Assembly (NCBI GenBank): GCA_025201345.1
Contig: JAIXMG010000001.1
Coordinates: 124,001 to 188,000 of the forward strand
Source: Thamnidium elegans
Lineage: Eukaryota > Mucoromycota > Mucoromycetes > Mucorales > Mucoraceae
DNA: 64,000 nt
Direction: 5' to 3'
The translations under genes and the position numbers were made by a program. Under the pieces are notes generated by a model. The model was not told where the DNA came from and made no database searches. It was given only the letters and a program-made list of their open reading frames with translations. Below are positions 33,701-47,015 of the stretch, piece by piece (the stretch's first letter is position 1; the number at the start of each line of letters is the position of its first letter).

Positions 33701-33807
33701 CTAGTCTGGTTTGTGTTGAACTTGAAAAACTAGATGGTCCCGGACATAAGAAACTTTTGCAGCTATTGTTACAAGTTAATCATGATAATATCGATGATAC
33801 CCACTAA
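30751..33807 (+). CDS. Pumilio-family RNA-binding protein with two RRMs (Jsn1/Puf1-like)
   Basis: Seven exons: 30751-30812, 30871-31672, 31739-32111, 32164-32583, 32644-32829, 32895-33286, 33346-33807, 898 residues. The N-terminal 290 residues are Ser/Asn-rich with an RPRAGTMPSF motif and polyQ. RRM1 is at about 321-395 (SLWVGNIDNTITIEIL; CGFVNFFQLEDAI) and RRM2 at about 413-485 (LWLGNIPGNTTPTSLQNLF; NCGFINFEFVESA). The Pumilio homology domain fills about 552-898, with repeats visible in DYIGNTVVQRLFEKC, IHKNGTWATQKIIDL, DQFGNYAVQCCLRLG and IHKLGSQIVYKL. Yeast Jsn1/Puf1 and Puf2 have RRM plus PUM and bind mRNAs for membrane and mitochondrial proteins. Targets here are unknown. Tail-to-tail with the pinin-like gene. 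Confidence 0.9.
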
Positions 33808-34017
33808 AAAAAAATCCATTGCTGTTTCCTTGACGGAAATTGTGGCTCTATTTTATATTTACATCTCTTCCTCTTTTTTTATTATATTTCCTTCTTTATA
33901 CACACACTCACACACTCAATCGTACACACACACACACACACACACATGATTTCTTATTTTTTGTTAGCATTTCAATATACTTTTTTCTTATATATATATA
34001 AAAAAAGCTTATTTTAT
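33808..34017. other. Short convergent intergenic with CA repeat
   Basis: About 210 bases between two convergent stops. Contains a CA/ACTC microsatellite (about 33901-33944) and a TA tract. No gene. Confidence 0.7.
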
Positions 34018-34776
34018 TTAGTTTTCTTCGTCATTAATAATTGCACTATCTTCTTCATTCTTAGGAAGAGGATCGCTTGCTATATCATTTCTATTTTCCA
34101 ACTCAATTTTTCTTTGCTGTACTTTTTCCTTTTGCTTTTCTATCGTTAAAACCATCTCATCTGTCAGTTTCTCAGGCAAATAATAAATACTAGGTTCGGT
34201 TTTGGTCTTCAGAAAATTAGCCAGCTTTTCCTGTTGATGTATATTAAATAACTCTAATTTTTCCCTTATAATCTTCTTTTCATGTTCCAACTTTCTGTCC
34301 TTTTCTTCTCTACGTGCTCGTAACTTTTCGGCCAACTCTTTTCGTTCTTGTTCCAACTTATCGTGTAATTTTTCATTAATTTCTCGTCGGTTTTTATCCT
34401 TTTAATTATATGCTTTAGTATATAAAAAAACACGCTTTTTTTTTCTTCCCTTTCTTTTTTTTTTTTTTTTGTTTTTTTTTTTTTGCAAGTACTTACTATT
34501 TCACTTGTCTTTTCTGTCTCATCTTTAAATTTGTTTAATGTACCTAGCAAAGCTCCAAACAATCTTCTGTTACGGTTCTTTCCTGCTTCATTTAATTCTA
34601 AACGAGGTCGTTTGATCTATTTTAGAAGAATTAAAATATCTGACAAAAAAAAAGTTTACTATTATTATTGTTATTACCTCTTCATCTGGAGTAGCATCGC
34701 TATCAGTTTTATTTGTTGAATCAAGCGATCTTTTACGGGCGTTGTTGGAAGGTACTACTATACTCGATTGAACCAT
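34018..34776 (-). CDS. Pinin/SDK/MemA-domain protein (splicing-associated)
   Basis: Three exons, 34776-34678, 34616-34497 and 34398-34018, 199 residues. The core RRLFGALLGTLNKFKDE is the hallmark of the pinin domain; it is followed by a long charged coiled coil (EQERKELAEKLRARREEKDR, KLEHEKKIIREKLELFNIHQ) and an acidic tail. An N-terminal basic ARKRSL patch may be a nuclear signal. Pinin proteins are nuclear, associate with the exon-junction/ASAP-PSAP machinery and influence splicing. Compared with animal pinin this is the short fungal form without the long Ser/Arg-rich tail. All junctions are phase 0 and the exon lengths are multiples of three. Confidence 0.88.
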
Positions 34777-36980
34777 TTTTTTTGTGTTGTTTTTATTAGA
34801 AAAAAAAAAAAAAACTGGAAGGTACAACGCCTTTTTTTTAAAAAAAAACAATTCGGAGATCGGTTCAGTCTGGTGTATGTAGCGAATGTGACGCGTGCTA
34901 ACTTTTTTATTTCAAATTGCGTTGTTAATGCAAATGGGTTTGCTTTTTATAACAATAGTAATTAGCCTTTTATGATTATTTCAAATACTAATATGGTTTA
35001 TAGAACAATAATTCGGATAACAAATTAGTTAGATATAGGCAAATAAAATGATAAAACAGCAAAAAAAAAATCGACATAATGCCAACTTTGATAAATCCTA
35101 ATGATTTATTCTATGTTCTTCTTGATAACGCCTTTAAATCGAAATTAACCGTAATAATCAAATCAAGGACACTATTCTAAAAGTAGTATTGTCAAATTAA
35201 TAAATAAAGAAGATAATCTAAAGAAAGTCCCCTAGGGACTTTTGAATATATTGATACTATAAAAGTAATATACAGCATCGATCAATATATGAGGTATTCG
35301 CAATCTAGAGCACGAAAATCGCTACCATTTGGCTTAAATGCAACACTATCTCTTTCAGTTTTTTTTTAGCTTTTGTACCGGTAGATTATAAGCGTACCCT
35401 TCCGCGTGCTCTTCCTCCTTTCTTTGTTTAAGCATTATATAAATTTGTAGAAAGAAGAGAGAAGGAAGAGGGAAATGTTTTATTATATATAAATTTTTAC
35501 TTGCCTCCTTATACGGAATTAAAATGTACTCCACTCCGTATCTCTCTATATTTTTCACAGAAGATACGACCCTTTAATAACCACGAGTTAGATGAAATAA
35601 AACTATCTACGTCTCTGTTAATATATGATTTTAAAAGAGGTACATATATATAATAGTTATATTCCGGTAATATTCAAGAAGATAGATCTTTTTGAAATGG
35701 CGTGATCTACTTTGAATAGATTAACCAATAAACGATGTATGGATACTGAGCAATAGCGGCGATGGAATACCAATATATGGTGAGCATTGTAAAAAGTATT
35801 AAGAGAATTTTATAGATGAAACAAAGTTTAATATATAAAAAAAGCTAACAAGAAGCCATTTTTTTTTCGTGGTGAAGTAAATTTTAAGTACGCCAAGATA
35901 CCTATTTATATGTCCTCACAAGATGAAGCGATAGTCGGTTAAATTGTTTCGGTTTGTTTTTGGGTTAGTATAATGAGAAAGAAAGTCAATTACTTAACAA
36001 GGTAATCGTAAAAGTGTACTGCCTGTTCTATATGTACATTTTTTTTTAAAAAAAAATAATAAAAGTAGGGTAACTGATAAAGAAAGCTATGTTTAGTGTC
36101 CATTAAAATAATTGGGGCCACCTCATGGTTTTTCGCAGCGATTGTGTTGGACGAGATAGTTTGATAGCTTGGAGGAGCAAGGTTTTAAAACTATGTGCAC
36201 TATGTTTGACTCTCCTTTACGAAGAATAAACTTGATATTACCCGAAAAAGCGGTGGTATGGAGGTTACCAGCTAGTTAAAAGCGTAGAATATTATGCCGA
36301 CTATAATAATACCTGACGCATTTTCCGTTGAAGAATATCGATCCATGACATATCTTTTGTGCGCAAAAAAAAAAAAAAAAAAAGTTTATATCAACATAAC
36401 ATAGTATGAAATACGGCACACGTAATGTTTTACATATGCTTATTAAATCAATTCAAATTCTAGCATTTATCTATGGGCGGATATATATTCAAGAGCGGTG
36501 TAACAATGTTTGTGGGAAATGATAATTATAAGAACAAGGGAGTAGGCGGGTAAAAGCAAATGGTGTGTTGCAGACCAACGGATTCGAGTAAAATTGTATT
36601 ATTTTACTTTGACGATTCGATGATGATTCAATGATTTAATGATTAGCATCCAATAATATTGTTGGAAAAAGTAATTTGTTTACTATATGAGAACACCAAA
36701 AAGTAAAATAAGCTATCGTATGTAAGTCACAACATTTATACTGAGCAGGAATCATTAATAATTATACGTATTGTTGCATCATGTACAAACAGCTTACGTA
36801 GTAGATCTGTCCATATTTAGATAGCATAAGCCACTAATTCTTAGATCTTTAAGTCACTCACGTGCAGGAAAGTTGCTTAATTACTAATCAAGGTAATCTT
36901 TTTTTTTTTCTGCCTAATTTAAAAAAAAAAAACTTTCTTTTCTTTTCTCTCTTTATCCTTTATCTTTTCTCGACACAAAA
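34777..36980. other. Intergenic 2.2 kb, no gene seen
   Basis: AT-rich with homopolymers, two T8A8/T9A10-type palindromes (34832-34848 and 36039-36057) and an A19 run at 36366-36384. No frame above about 70 codons looks coding. The right end is the promoter of the Cys3-like bZIP gene. Confidence 0.55.
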
Positions 36981-37310
36981 ATGTCAAATATTTATTCTTA
37001 TACTTCCGCTTTAGATGAGCTTGTCTTTGATTCCGTAGTGGATTCTAAACAGACTGATATGGAAACAGAAGCCGATCTTGCGCTTTGGGTAAGATGTCTT
37101 GTAAAAGATGACATTAAAATATGATATTAATACTTTTTATAATTCAGACAAACGCCCAATTCACATTTGATAACAAACCTGGTAGTGGCATTCTAGAAGA
37201 TAATAAATATTCACCCTCTACTATTACAACTAGTCCTACTTCTACTATGAGTAGTCCTTCTAGCATTACCTATGAGAACCTAGCCAATTATCTGGATTAT
37301 GAACTCCCTC

Positions 37311-37369
<59 letters not shown>

Positions 37370-37933
37370 AATAACCATCAACAACGGCAGCAAATTGCTC
37401 AAATATTGCAACAACAACAACTCATCAATGCTGCATCTACTGCTAGGACACATAACCAACCCTTATTATTACCCAAGCTTGCGCCTGACATGACACTTCA
37501 AGATATAGCGAAGGCTTTGCTTTCGAATACAAATACAGGCACATACAATATACCATCATCCAATTCCTCAGTTATATCATCCAATACACTCTCAAATAAC
37601 TCTATGGAGTCTATGGACGTAACCATGTCAAATAGTTACAATAGAGCCCCAGCCGAAGAAGATAAACGAAAAAGAAATACAGCTGCTAGTGCCAGATTTC
37701 GTATCAAGAAGAAAATGAGAGAACAGAGTATGGAAAAGACTGTTCGTGAAATGACAGAAAAGTCAACTGGGCTCGAAGATCGTGTTAAAGAATTAGAACT
37801 CGAGATCAAGTGGCTTCGAGGGCTCTTGATCGAAAAGGGTACATCTACCCCTTCTGAAATAGCCGACGATGCTAAAAAAGTGTCTATCGAAGCAAAAACA
37901 AATACCAAAAAAACTTCTACAGAAGAATTATAG
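36981..37933 (+). CDS. Cys3/MetR-like bZIP transcription factor
   Basis: Two exons, 36981-37088 and 37148-37933, 297 residues. The bZIP is at about 206-262: basic region DKRKRNTAASARFRIKKKMR, then EQSMEKTVREMTEKSTGL and a leucine zipper ending KWLRGLLIEK. The NTAASARFR block is characteristic of the Cys3/MetR/Met4-type sulfur regulators of fungi. A Q19-class tract coded by CAA repeats (about 37312-37369) and a second Gln-rich segment lie in the N-terminal half. The short first exon ends in DLALW, resembling an acidic activation motif. A role in sulfur or amino-acid metabolism is inferred from the family; Mucorales often carry several paralogues, so the target pathway is uncertain. Confidence 0.87.
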
Positions 37934-38924
37934 TAAAAAAAACATGTTTTTCGAATTATATATATGACCCCGCCTCCCTTTTTTTTTATATATGATATGA
38001 TTTTTTCTCTTTCTCTATCTTCACTTCTTTTTCTTTAGTGTAAATAATTCTAATAATAAATTCAACAACTATGATCAGTAAATGACTATTGGAATGCAAA
38101 ATAATTGTATTTTTGTATTCCCAATCTTCATATTTTACTTCTTTTTAAAATTTTGTCTCATGAGCTGTTATAAATCGGATCAGCTGATTAGATATAAAAT
38201 AATGGTAAATAGTATTGTATCCGGGTGGCTTCACCTTATACTAAAATTATTACTGTTACTATTAAAAAAACAAATATCACAAGCTTCGACCGAAGTTTCT
38301 CGCCGATATTGAATATTATCAACAAACCCATTTTATTTTCTTCAACAACTGATTTCGTGTACAATCTAATTTGAACCATGGAGCTAAAGTATATAAATAC
38401 GAGTATATTCGGTATTAATATCAGAATACCAGTGTGCTAACCTTTATTTATATATTGTTATTATATAGAGAAATTAAATATGTAAACTGTATTATATAAA
38501 AAAACTAAATATGTAAATTTCCCTCTAAAAGATAGCGCCATAATTGACAGCTATGAGCTAATAACTTTATACTGGGCGAAGATTATGCTTCAATTTAGAT
38601 TTTCTAATCCCATTGTTAATAAAGATATTCATGAGATCACGTTCGCTAGTTTCTGTACACTGGTTTATATGTATACGATTCGGGAAGTATGTAGTTAGTA
38701 GATCCGGTGCTATGGTAATTTATATTTTAAGTAGCATGATGAAGCCTGTAACGTTACACTTTAGCGTAGCTTGACCCTGAAAACTTTTTTATATTGGAAA
38801 GTGAGCTATAATTTTCCATAAAAAAAAGGATCTTTTATTCCAGCCAAAATCTTTCTAAAAGCATATTTAAATATCCCACTTTCATTCTATACCACCTGTA
38901 AAACACAGGTATGCGAATAGAGTC

Positions 38925-38955
<31 letters not shown>

Positions 38956-39817
38956 TCTTATAATAAGCTCAAATATAACTATACAGACTATATACTTGGG
39001 TTTTACCGTTTCTAGGCATGAAAGCAACGGAGTAATATAAACAACCTCGGCTGTACTTTTTAAGAATAAGGGCCGGGATATGACGAATTATTCTCTCATA
39101 AATTGGTGCTTTTTCTCATTCTATTAAACTGTAATGTCTATTGTAAAGTAAAGTCTATTCATTTAAGTACGATTTTTTTAAATTATTACAAGTACGAAAT
39201 AATATTTTACGGTACAATATAAATTTTGTCATCAAGATCTTACCGTATTATGATAAATACACATATTAAGTAGTTACTTTTTATTCTCATAGGTGTAGTA
39301 TTACGAGTAAATTGGTGCTACATACGTCCTAAATGGGGTATGATCATATGGAACGACTTATTGTTAACGCGTGGTAATACAACGGTATATATGTTTAAGG
39401 ATTGAAGGGACCAAGTATATTCAGTTAAAAAAACATTTACAACTTTTAATCTTGTATGCTTTTTTTTTTTTACATTGTGAGTGGAACATGTCACGCTATG
39501 CTTTTTTTTTTCTTGGGAAAAAAAAATAACTTTAACTGGCTCTATATGCTAATTGCGACGTCAATGCCAGGTAACTAGTGGCATTAAAATATAATGTATG
39601 TTTTTTTTATACAGTATTTTCGAATTTATATAAATAAAGACTTCAAGGGGGTCAACTTAACAAAATAAAACGTTGGCTTAGTTTTCTCCTTGTACACAAA
39701 AGAATAGACTTTACTACAATCAGGTTTTATTACGCATGAACTTAAAATTTATATTTATCTTTTTATACTTCTAATTATTCTTTTTTTTTTCCCCTCTCTT
39801 TACCTTTTTTTTAAAAA
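37934..39817. other. Intergenic 1.9 kb, no gene seen
   Basis: AT-rich; contains a T29-class run (about 38924-38952), shorter T runs and one 76-codon frame (38082-38312) that is hydrophobic only because of its base composition. It includes the promoter of the acyl-CoA ligase gene. Confidence 0.55.
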
Positions 39818-41942
39818 ATGACTTTTATAGAGAATACATACGAGTATACTAACCTAGTTGATTTGGTTCTTACTAATAGCCGTAATACTTCTGATAATCA
39901 TCCTCTTTACATTGATGCCGATACGGAAGAATCAATTAACTATGGTGATTTTAAAAAATTAGTAAGACAAGCTACCTTTGGTTTCTTCAAGAACGGAATG
40001 AAAAAAGGAGACTCTTTATGTCTTTATACACCTAATAATGTAAATGATTTTTCTTTAATTTCCTATATACATCAACGACTAACCATTTCCTTCGCGTTAT
40101 AGCTTAGTGTACCTTCTGTTGTTTTGGCTTCATTAGCTTCAGGTACAGTGATTTATATATAGTTACAGTGCAACTGGTGTATCTTGTCGGTTAGCAAAAA
40201 AATAAATGTCGTTTCAATCAGGGGAATGCAGTGCAAACAGCCGCCAATCATTTTTTTCAAACCGACAAAATCCACAGATCGCACTGTATATATTATAATA
40301 CCAATGCTAAATTTTATTCTTACAGGAGGAAATGTATGTCCTGCTAATCCATTATTTACAAAATTCGAACTTCAAAAGATGTTAACTGTATCCAAAGCCA
40401 AGTACATTATTGCTCATCCTATCAATATTGATATAGCACTTGAGGCTGCTGAAGCTACAGGAATTCCTAAATCCAATGTTTGGTCAATCTGTGCCGATCC
40501 TGCAAATAGAGTACCAGATTGGAGAAGTATGGTAGTTAGAGGTCCCGAAGAATCTGATGCAATTAAACTTACGGTTGAAGAAAGTAAATCAACTCTGGCT
40601 TATTTGTGTTTCTCTAGTGGTACAACGGGTAAGCCCTTTTTTTTTTAAGTATGGGAAAATATATAATAACATACTGCTTTTTTTTTTAATCGAAAAGGCC
40701 AACCTAAGGGTGTAATGATTAGGTAAAAATCAAAAGCAAAATGTAAGGTAGATAAGTAACTAACTCGCTTTTTATTTTTATTTTTTTAGTCATCATAATT
40801 TTATTGCCAACAGTATCGAGTTAACAAAATCGCTCAAACAAAGCTCATTGCATGGTAAAGAGGGATCCTTATTAGGTGTTGTACCGTTATTCCATATCTT
40901 GGGTATTTTCAGGTTCATTCATTTAGCAGTATACGAAGGACGAACCACTGTTCTAATGGCACGATACGATTTAGAAAAATTTTGTCAATCAGTTGAAAAG
41001 TATAAGATCACATCTTTATATGTCGTGCCTCCTATGCTTTTACAATTGGTGAATTCGCCTAGTATTGTGGACAAGTACGATTTCTCAAGTGTGATTGGGT
41101 TTCATGCTGGTGCTGCTCCTGTTTCAACTGGGTTGTCTAACCAGATTCATGAGAAGTTTAATATTCCTGTATTACAGGTAATATTATAATATAAGATTCA
41201 AGTCAATTTTTTATTTATTTAATAAGTATAGGGATATGGAATGACAGAAACTGCCTCTGTTTTAACGTATCAATCGATCGAAACATATGTCCCTGGATCT
41301 GTTGGCCGCATGATTAGCGGTATAGATGCTATAGTAACTGATGAAAGCGGTAGAGGTATATAGAATGATAATAAAAGTTAATAATTTAAATAAAACTAAT
41401 ACCATTTCGTAGTACTTCCTTCAGGAGAAAGGGGTGAAATTTGTATCAAGGGACCTATAGTCATGCAAGGTTATCTTAACAATCCGGAAGCAACCGCCCA
41501 AGCAATTGATAAAAATGGATATCTTCATACTGGTGATATTGGTTACTTTGATAAACTCGGTAACTGGTATATTGTTGACAGATCAAAGGAATTGATAAAA
41601 TACAATGCTTTTCAAATTGCGCCAGCAGAGCTTGAAAGCGTTTTAATCGAATGTCCACTGGTGTCTGATGCTGCTGTAATTGGTATTTATGATGAAAAGA
41701 GACAAACGGAAGTCCCAAGAGCTTATGTTTCACTCAATAGCCTGGGGGAAAATCTTGATACTACCAAGGCTAGTAGCGACATTCATAAGTTTGTCAATGA
41801 AAAGGTGTCTGCATATAAAAGACTTCGAGGAGGTATTGAGTTTATTGAAGTTGTACCTAAAAGTGTATCTGGTAAAATCTTACGGAAGGAATTGCGAGAA
41901 CTTTATAAGAATCAAACATTACAAAATCGAGCTAAATTATAA
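39818..41942 (+). CDS. Acyl-CoA ligase (4-coumarate-CoA-ligase-like), probably peroxisomal
   Basis: Seven exons: 39818-40039, 40103-40142, 40326-40628, 40698-40722, 40790-41177, 41232-41355, 41413-41942, 543 residues, the normal family length. Exons 2 (40 nt) and 4 (25 nt) are tiny but needed: they complete LASGGNVCPANPLFTK and the AMP-binding P-loop SSGTTGQPKGVMISHHN. Other motifs are GYGMTE, YLHTGDIGYFD, the hinge VDRSKELIKY and the catalytic Lys in SGKILRKELRE. The enzyme activates a carboxylic acid to acyl-AMP and then acyl-CoA. The C-terminus AKL fits a PTS1 peroxisome signal. The substrate (fatty, aromatic or other acid) cannot be told by eye. Tail-to-tail with the amidase, 66 bases apart. 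Confidence 0.92.
40698..40722 (+). other. 25-nt microexon carrying the P-loop core of the acyl-CoA ligase
   Basis: Bounded by AAAAG acceptor and GTAAAA donor, it encodes QPKGVMI of the ATP-binding loop. Its two flanking introns are 69 and 67 nt. Skipping would remove the loop and shift the frame, so splicing of this exon could act as an on/off switch. Confidence 0.8.
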
Positions 41943-42008
41943 TATTTATATGAATGAATAAATATGTAATTTTTTTTTTTTTTTTTTTAATGAGTCAAGT
42001 ATTATTAT

Positions 42009-43922
42009 TTAAATTAATTCGTCGGCTGCAAACCAATGTTCAGGACGCTTACGTTCAACGCCAGGAGCGCGCTCACAAGCCTTTGCAATTCTACATAATA
42101 AGGCTTCGTTCCACCAAGATGTCATGAATTGTAAAGCAACTGGGATACCATTATGGAATCCAGCTGGTACAGTGACAGCGGGAATACCGGTAAGGTTAGC
42201 AAGCGTACAATATGTCATACTTTGAACAGTCAAGGCAGTATTACACATGCCATATTTATATGCCTTTTCAGGAATCTCAGGTGCAAGGATTGCAGAAGTA
42301 GGACACAAGATTAGGTCGATCTTTTGATCTTCGAATATTTCACGCAAGTGGTTCATCATACGGGTACGTACTTGCTGGGCACGAACGTAATCTCTGGTCT
42401 CTAATGCACTAGCAATACCAGACAATAATCTAGTATGAGCCAAAAATGAATTGAATTTTTTGGGATGACTTGAAGCAAAAGTATACATTTCACTACAAAT
42501 AGTGATATTATGTGCTACAGAAAGCTAGTCAGTTTTTTTTCTTTTTTAAAAAAGATATATAGTGTGAATATAATTTACCTGTGCCAGAAATATCAAGATC
42601 AGGTATTTCAATTTCAACAATACGTGCGCCTAATTTTTGCAAATAATTTTTAAATAAATCCAATTGTTCAAGAATAACAGGTTCAACTGCACTTTGGTTC
42701 CATTCAGGAGTGATGGCAATAGTCAAATCAGATAAATCAAGGTAGTTATCGTAGTCTTTAAGGTGAAGAAGAGGCTGTAATAATGAATTGGTATCTTTAG
42801 GATCAGGACCACCAATAATAGAGTAAGTGAGAGCCATATCATCTGCAGTAGCAGCCATGGGTCCATAACTTCCCAATGTAGGATCAACTGTAGCGCCACC
42901 ATGACCAGATACACGAGCATACGTGGTTTTTAAACCGTATAATCCACAAAAGGCAGAAGGAATACGAATTGATCCACCACCATCAGCACCGATGGCTACA
43001 GGAACTAAACCACCAGCGACAACACCACCCGAGCCTCCACTTGAACCACCACAGGTACGTACAGTACCGTAAGGGTTTTTAGGCATACCTGTGTTAGGAT
43101 TGACAGTAAATGTGTCCCAGCCTAATTCGTTCATAACTGTAGAACCAATAATGATGGCGCCAGATTTTTTTAATTTCAATACTAATGTAGCGTCTTTGGT
43201 AGCCGGGGTTCCATCATTGATGAAACAAGTGCCTACTTTTGTTTCCAACCCCTGAATATCTAATTCTTCTTTAATGGCAACAAATACACCATCCATTTGA
43301 CTAAGTGGTTTATTTAATCTATATCGTTCTGTTGATGCATCGGCTTGTTTCTGAATATCTTGACAATTAAATCTTACCCAGTTCATTGGCTTACTTTGGT
43401 CTAGTTTGATTAACAAGTTATTGGCGACCTCTGTAGGCGTAGTTTTAAACTGTGTGTAAGCTTCGTGGTAATCCCAGAATGATAAAAATGGTGATACACT
43501 TTTATGTTCGGGGTTCAATTGAATAAATGACTAAAGAACTTTTTTAGTTTTTTTTTTTTTTTTTTTTAGTAAGCCTTTTTCTTTTTTGAAGAAAAAAATA
43601 CCTGGTTAATTGAGGCATCTTTAGTATCGCTCATATAAGTAGGTGGGATAGCAGTAGTGTTGGGATGATCAGTGATATCATTTCTGTCTCTTAATCTGTA
43701 TAGTAATGCATCATTGGCTACTTTGTATTTTGCGAATGGAACATAATTAATTGCGCTAGCAGCAAGGAGTAAGGTTAAACCATAGAGTTCAGGTGCTTCA
43801 AAATCAGGTTTTTCATTAATCTAAAGAAATAAGTTTTTATAAAATTGATTAAAAATTGATTTTAGCGAGAAGATATATATATATATTAGACTTACAGTAT
43901 TTATTGACTTTTTATCGCTCAT
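42009..43922 (-). CDS. Amidase-signature enzyme (fatty-acid-amide-hydrolase-like)
   Basis: Four exons, 43922-43896, 43820-43602, 43530-42579 and 42514-42009, 567 residues. The amidase signature is intact: catalytic Lys in VFVAIKEELD, Gly/Ser-rich GGSSGGSGGVVAGGLVP, and the nucleophile region ADGGGSIRIPSAFCGLYGLK. These give the Ser-cisSer-Lys triad. The N-terminal region (about 80 residues; one hydrophobic segment, YGLTLLLAASAINYV) precedes the catalytic core, as in FAAH-type and fungal general amidases. The enzyme hydrolyses a carboxylic amide to acid plus amine or ammonia. The final acceptor TTTCTGTAG was chosen because it gives ISGTAHNITICSEMYTF in frame; the nearer TAG does not. The first exon codes nine residues only. 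Context with the ligase suggests sequential catabolism. Confidence 0.9.
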
Positions 43923-43951
43923 TTTAGTGTGTATGTGAGTGTGTGAGAGTG

Positions 43952-43990
<39 letters not shown>

Positions 43991-44100
43991 AAGAAAGAAG
44001 AAATTTGTTATCTGTTTTAATAGCAGTAAATAAATAAAAATAAAACCTTACTCTCACGCACAAACACACTGTCACCCAATTTTTTTTTTTTTTTTTTTTT

Positions 44101-44445
44101 TTATTGTTTTTCAGTAAATGAATCAACTTCGGGTATAGAAGCAAGGTATCCAATATTAGAGTATTGTGGTGGTAAAGATAATTTTCTTGGACGTGGTGGA
44201 TTAGTTGGTTGCATATCAGCAAAACATAATGACGTGGTATCCATCACAGTCCATCGTTTACTACCAAGTGCGGTCTCGATGCATTGGGTTAATAACTGTT
44301 GATTTTCGGGTACAGTAGTATTTTCTTCCTCTTTTTTCGAGGGTTTCTTTCGATATAGTTGCTTTATAGAAAATCTCTTCTTTTTGGTTATTGAATTAAT
44401 TGAATCTTCTTTTTTTTTAAATAAAAATCGATCCAATAAAGACAT
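44101..44445 (-). CDS. Small basic protein, unknown function
   Basis: Single-exon frame from ATG 44445 to TAA 44101, 114 residues. The N-terminal half is very basic (FLFKKKEDSINSITKKKRFS, IKQLYRKKPSKKEEE); the C-terminal half is polar with PPRPRKLSLPPQYSNIGYLA. The stop lies 178 bases upstream of the amidase start on the same strand. The gene is flanked by long A/T homopolymers (44080-44102 and 44481-44504). No domain or signal is recognised. Length and sequence complexity outside homopolymers support a real gene, but evidence is limited to the open frame. Confidence 0.5.
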   Translation of the reverse strand: MSLLDRFLFKKKEDSINSITKKKRFSIKQLYRKKPSKKEEENTTVPENQQLLTQCIETALGSKRWTVMDTTSLCFADMQPTNPPRPRKLSLPPQYSNIGYLASIPEVDSFTEKQ

Positions 44446-45573
<1,128 letters not shown>

Positions 45574-46161
45574 ATGAATTCTCTCCGTACTATTGCCATT
45601 AAGCCTGCAAGACAAGGTAAATCATAAAAAAAAACAAGGCAATTTAAAGCACTTTTACTTATTCACTTTCCTCATTCTAGTTATTCGCTCTTTCCACGCT
45701 GCTCAACCTCGTTTGACAGGAAAGACAGTTGAAGCTACTTCTGAGACTTTTGATTCTCTTGTTACTAAAGCTAACCACCCTGTTATTGTTGACTTTTATG
45801 CAGAGTAAGTGATGGGTTTATGTATCTAATATTTTACCTAACCATATATATATAGCTGGTGTGGACCTTGTAAGATGTTGGGTCCTTTATTATCAAAGTC
45901 TGTAGCTGCTAACCCTAATGTTACTTTGATCAAGATTAATGTTGATGATAACCAAGAAATTGCTTCCAAGTTCAAGGTAAATAATAATTATAAAGAACGA
46001 GCGTTGAAAAAGAGTCATATAATTAATTTTAAATTTGTTAGGTTGCTGCTTTACCTACTGTTTCTGCTTTCAATGATGGAAAAGTTGTTGATTCATTTGT
46101 TGGTATGCGTAGTGGACCCATGGTTGAACAATTCGTCAAGAAGCATGCTGACCTTGCTTAA
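45574..46161 (+). CDS. Mitochondrial thioredoxin
   Basis: Four exons, 45574-45616, 45681-45804, 45856-45976 and 46042-46161, 135 residues. The N-terminus MNSLRTIAIKPARQVIRSFH is basic and free of acidic residues, as in a mitochondrial presequence. The thioredoxin fold follows with [20 protein letters not shown] (redox-active CGPC), LIKINVDDNQEIASKFKV and the cis-Pro loop AALPTVSAF. It reduces protein disulfides in the matrix, using electrons from thioredoxin reductase. Intron 2 splits the codon just before WCGPC; intron 3 is phase 0. Confidence 0.93.
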
Positions 46162-47015
46162 TTGTGATCGATTGATATCTTTTTTTTTGTAATATAAAAT
46201 AAAATTCGGACATACAATTTATAAAGTACACCCCCAGCGGTTTATAAAGATATGAAAGTTTTTTTTTTTTTTTTTTTTTTCATCCAAACCTTTTTGATTT
46301 GAATCAATAACCGTTATAACACAATGTACATTCTTTTCTTTTTGGACCATCTCTACTCGTTTTCACTGACGATAAATGTGATAAAAGCACAATGTTGAGG
46401 AAATAAACCGAATTCATTCTTTTTATAGTGAAAAGTTTGAATAAAATATGATGGATTTAATTTTGAACAGACATCTGAGAAAAACGAAAAAAGAGGGATC
46501 AAAAAGCAAAAGTCATTGGAGTTATAAAACGCGTTTTTGAGAGCAAATCAAAAAGCGAAGGGAAGTAAACACTTTTTTTTAAAAAAAAAAGAATAGTTAC
46601 TCTGCTAATGACGACAAATTTTTTATCGGCTTGAATTGATAAATGTAAGCCAAATCAATGTAGTTTTCAATCTGAAGCATCTATAAAGGAGTATATTCTT
46701 TTTTTTTTAAAAAAAAAGGCAAGTTTCTTTTTTCTTAAATATTGTCAAGTGATGAATAGTTTATAAAAGGCGAATATGATTCTACTTGTTAGAATGTGAA
46801 TTCAAATAAAAGATTTAATAATACTTTCTGATGCCAATTGAATTTAAAAAAAAAAAAAAAACCCCTTCTGATAAACAATATAATCAAACCTTAATATCAT
46901 AAATGTAATAAATAGTTGTTTATTTCATTGTACTTCACTATGAATTTTTCTTTTTGTTCATCATAAAAAGGGCCTCCTTTTCTTCTTCTCTTCATTCTCT
47001 TTATACTTTTTTAAA
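46162..47015. other. Intergenic, T/A palindromes, no gene seen
   Basis: Two T8-9A8-10 palindromes (46573-46590 and 46699-46717), a T21-class run (about 46259-46280) and an A17 run (46844-46860). No coding frame. Confidence 0.6.

Noticed and set aside
40184..40325. Open frame running into exon 3 of the acyl-CoA ligase from the left
   Set aside because: This is intron 2 (40143-40325); splicing around it restores LASGGNVCPANPLF, while the frame itself has no match to the enzyme.
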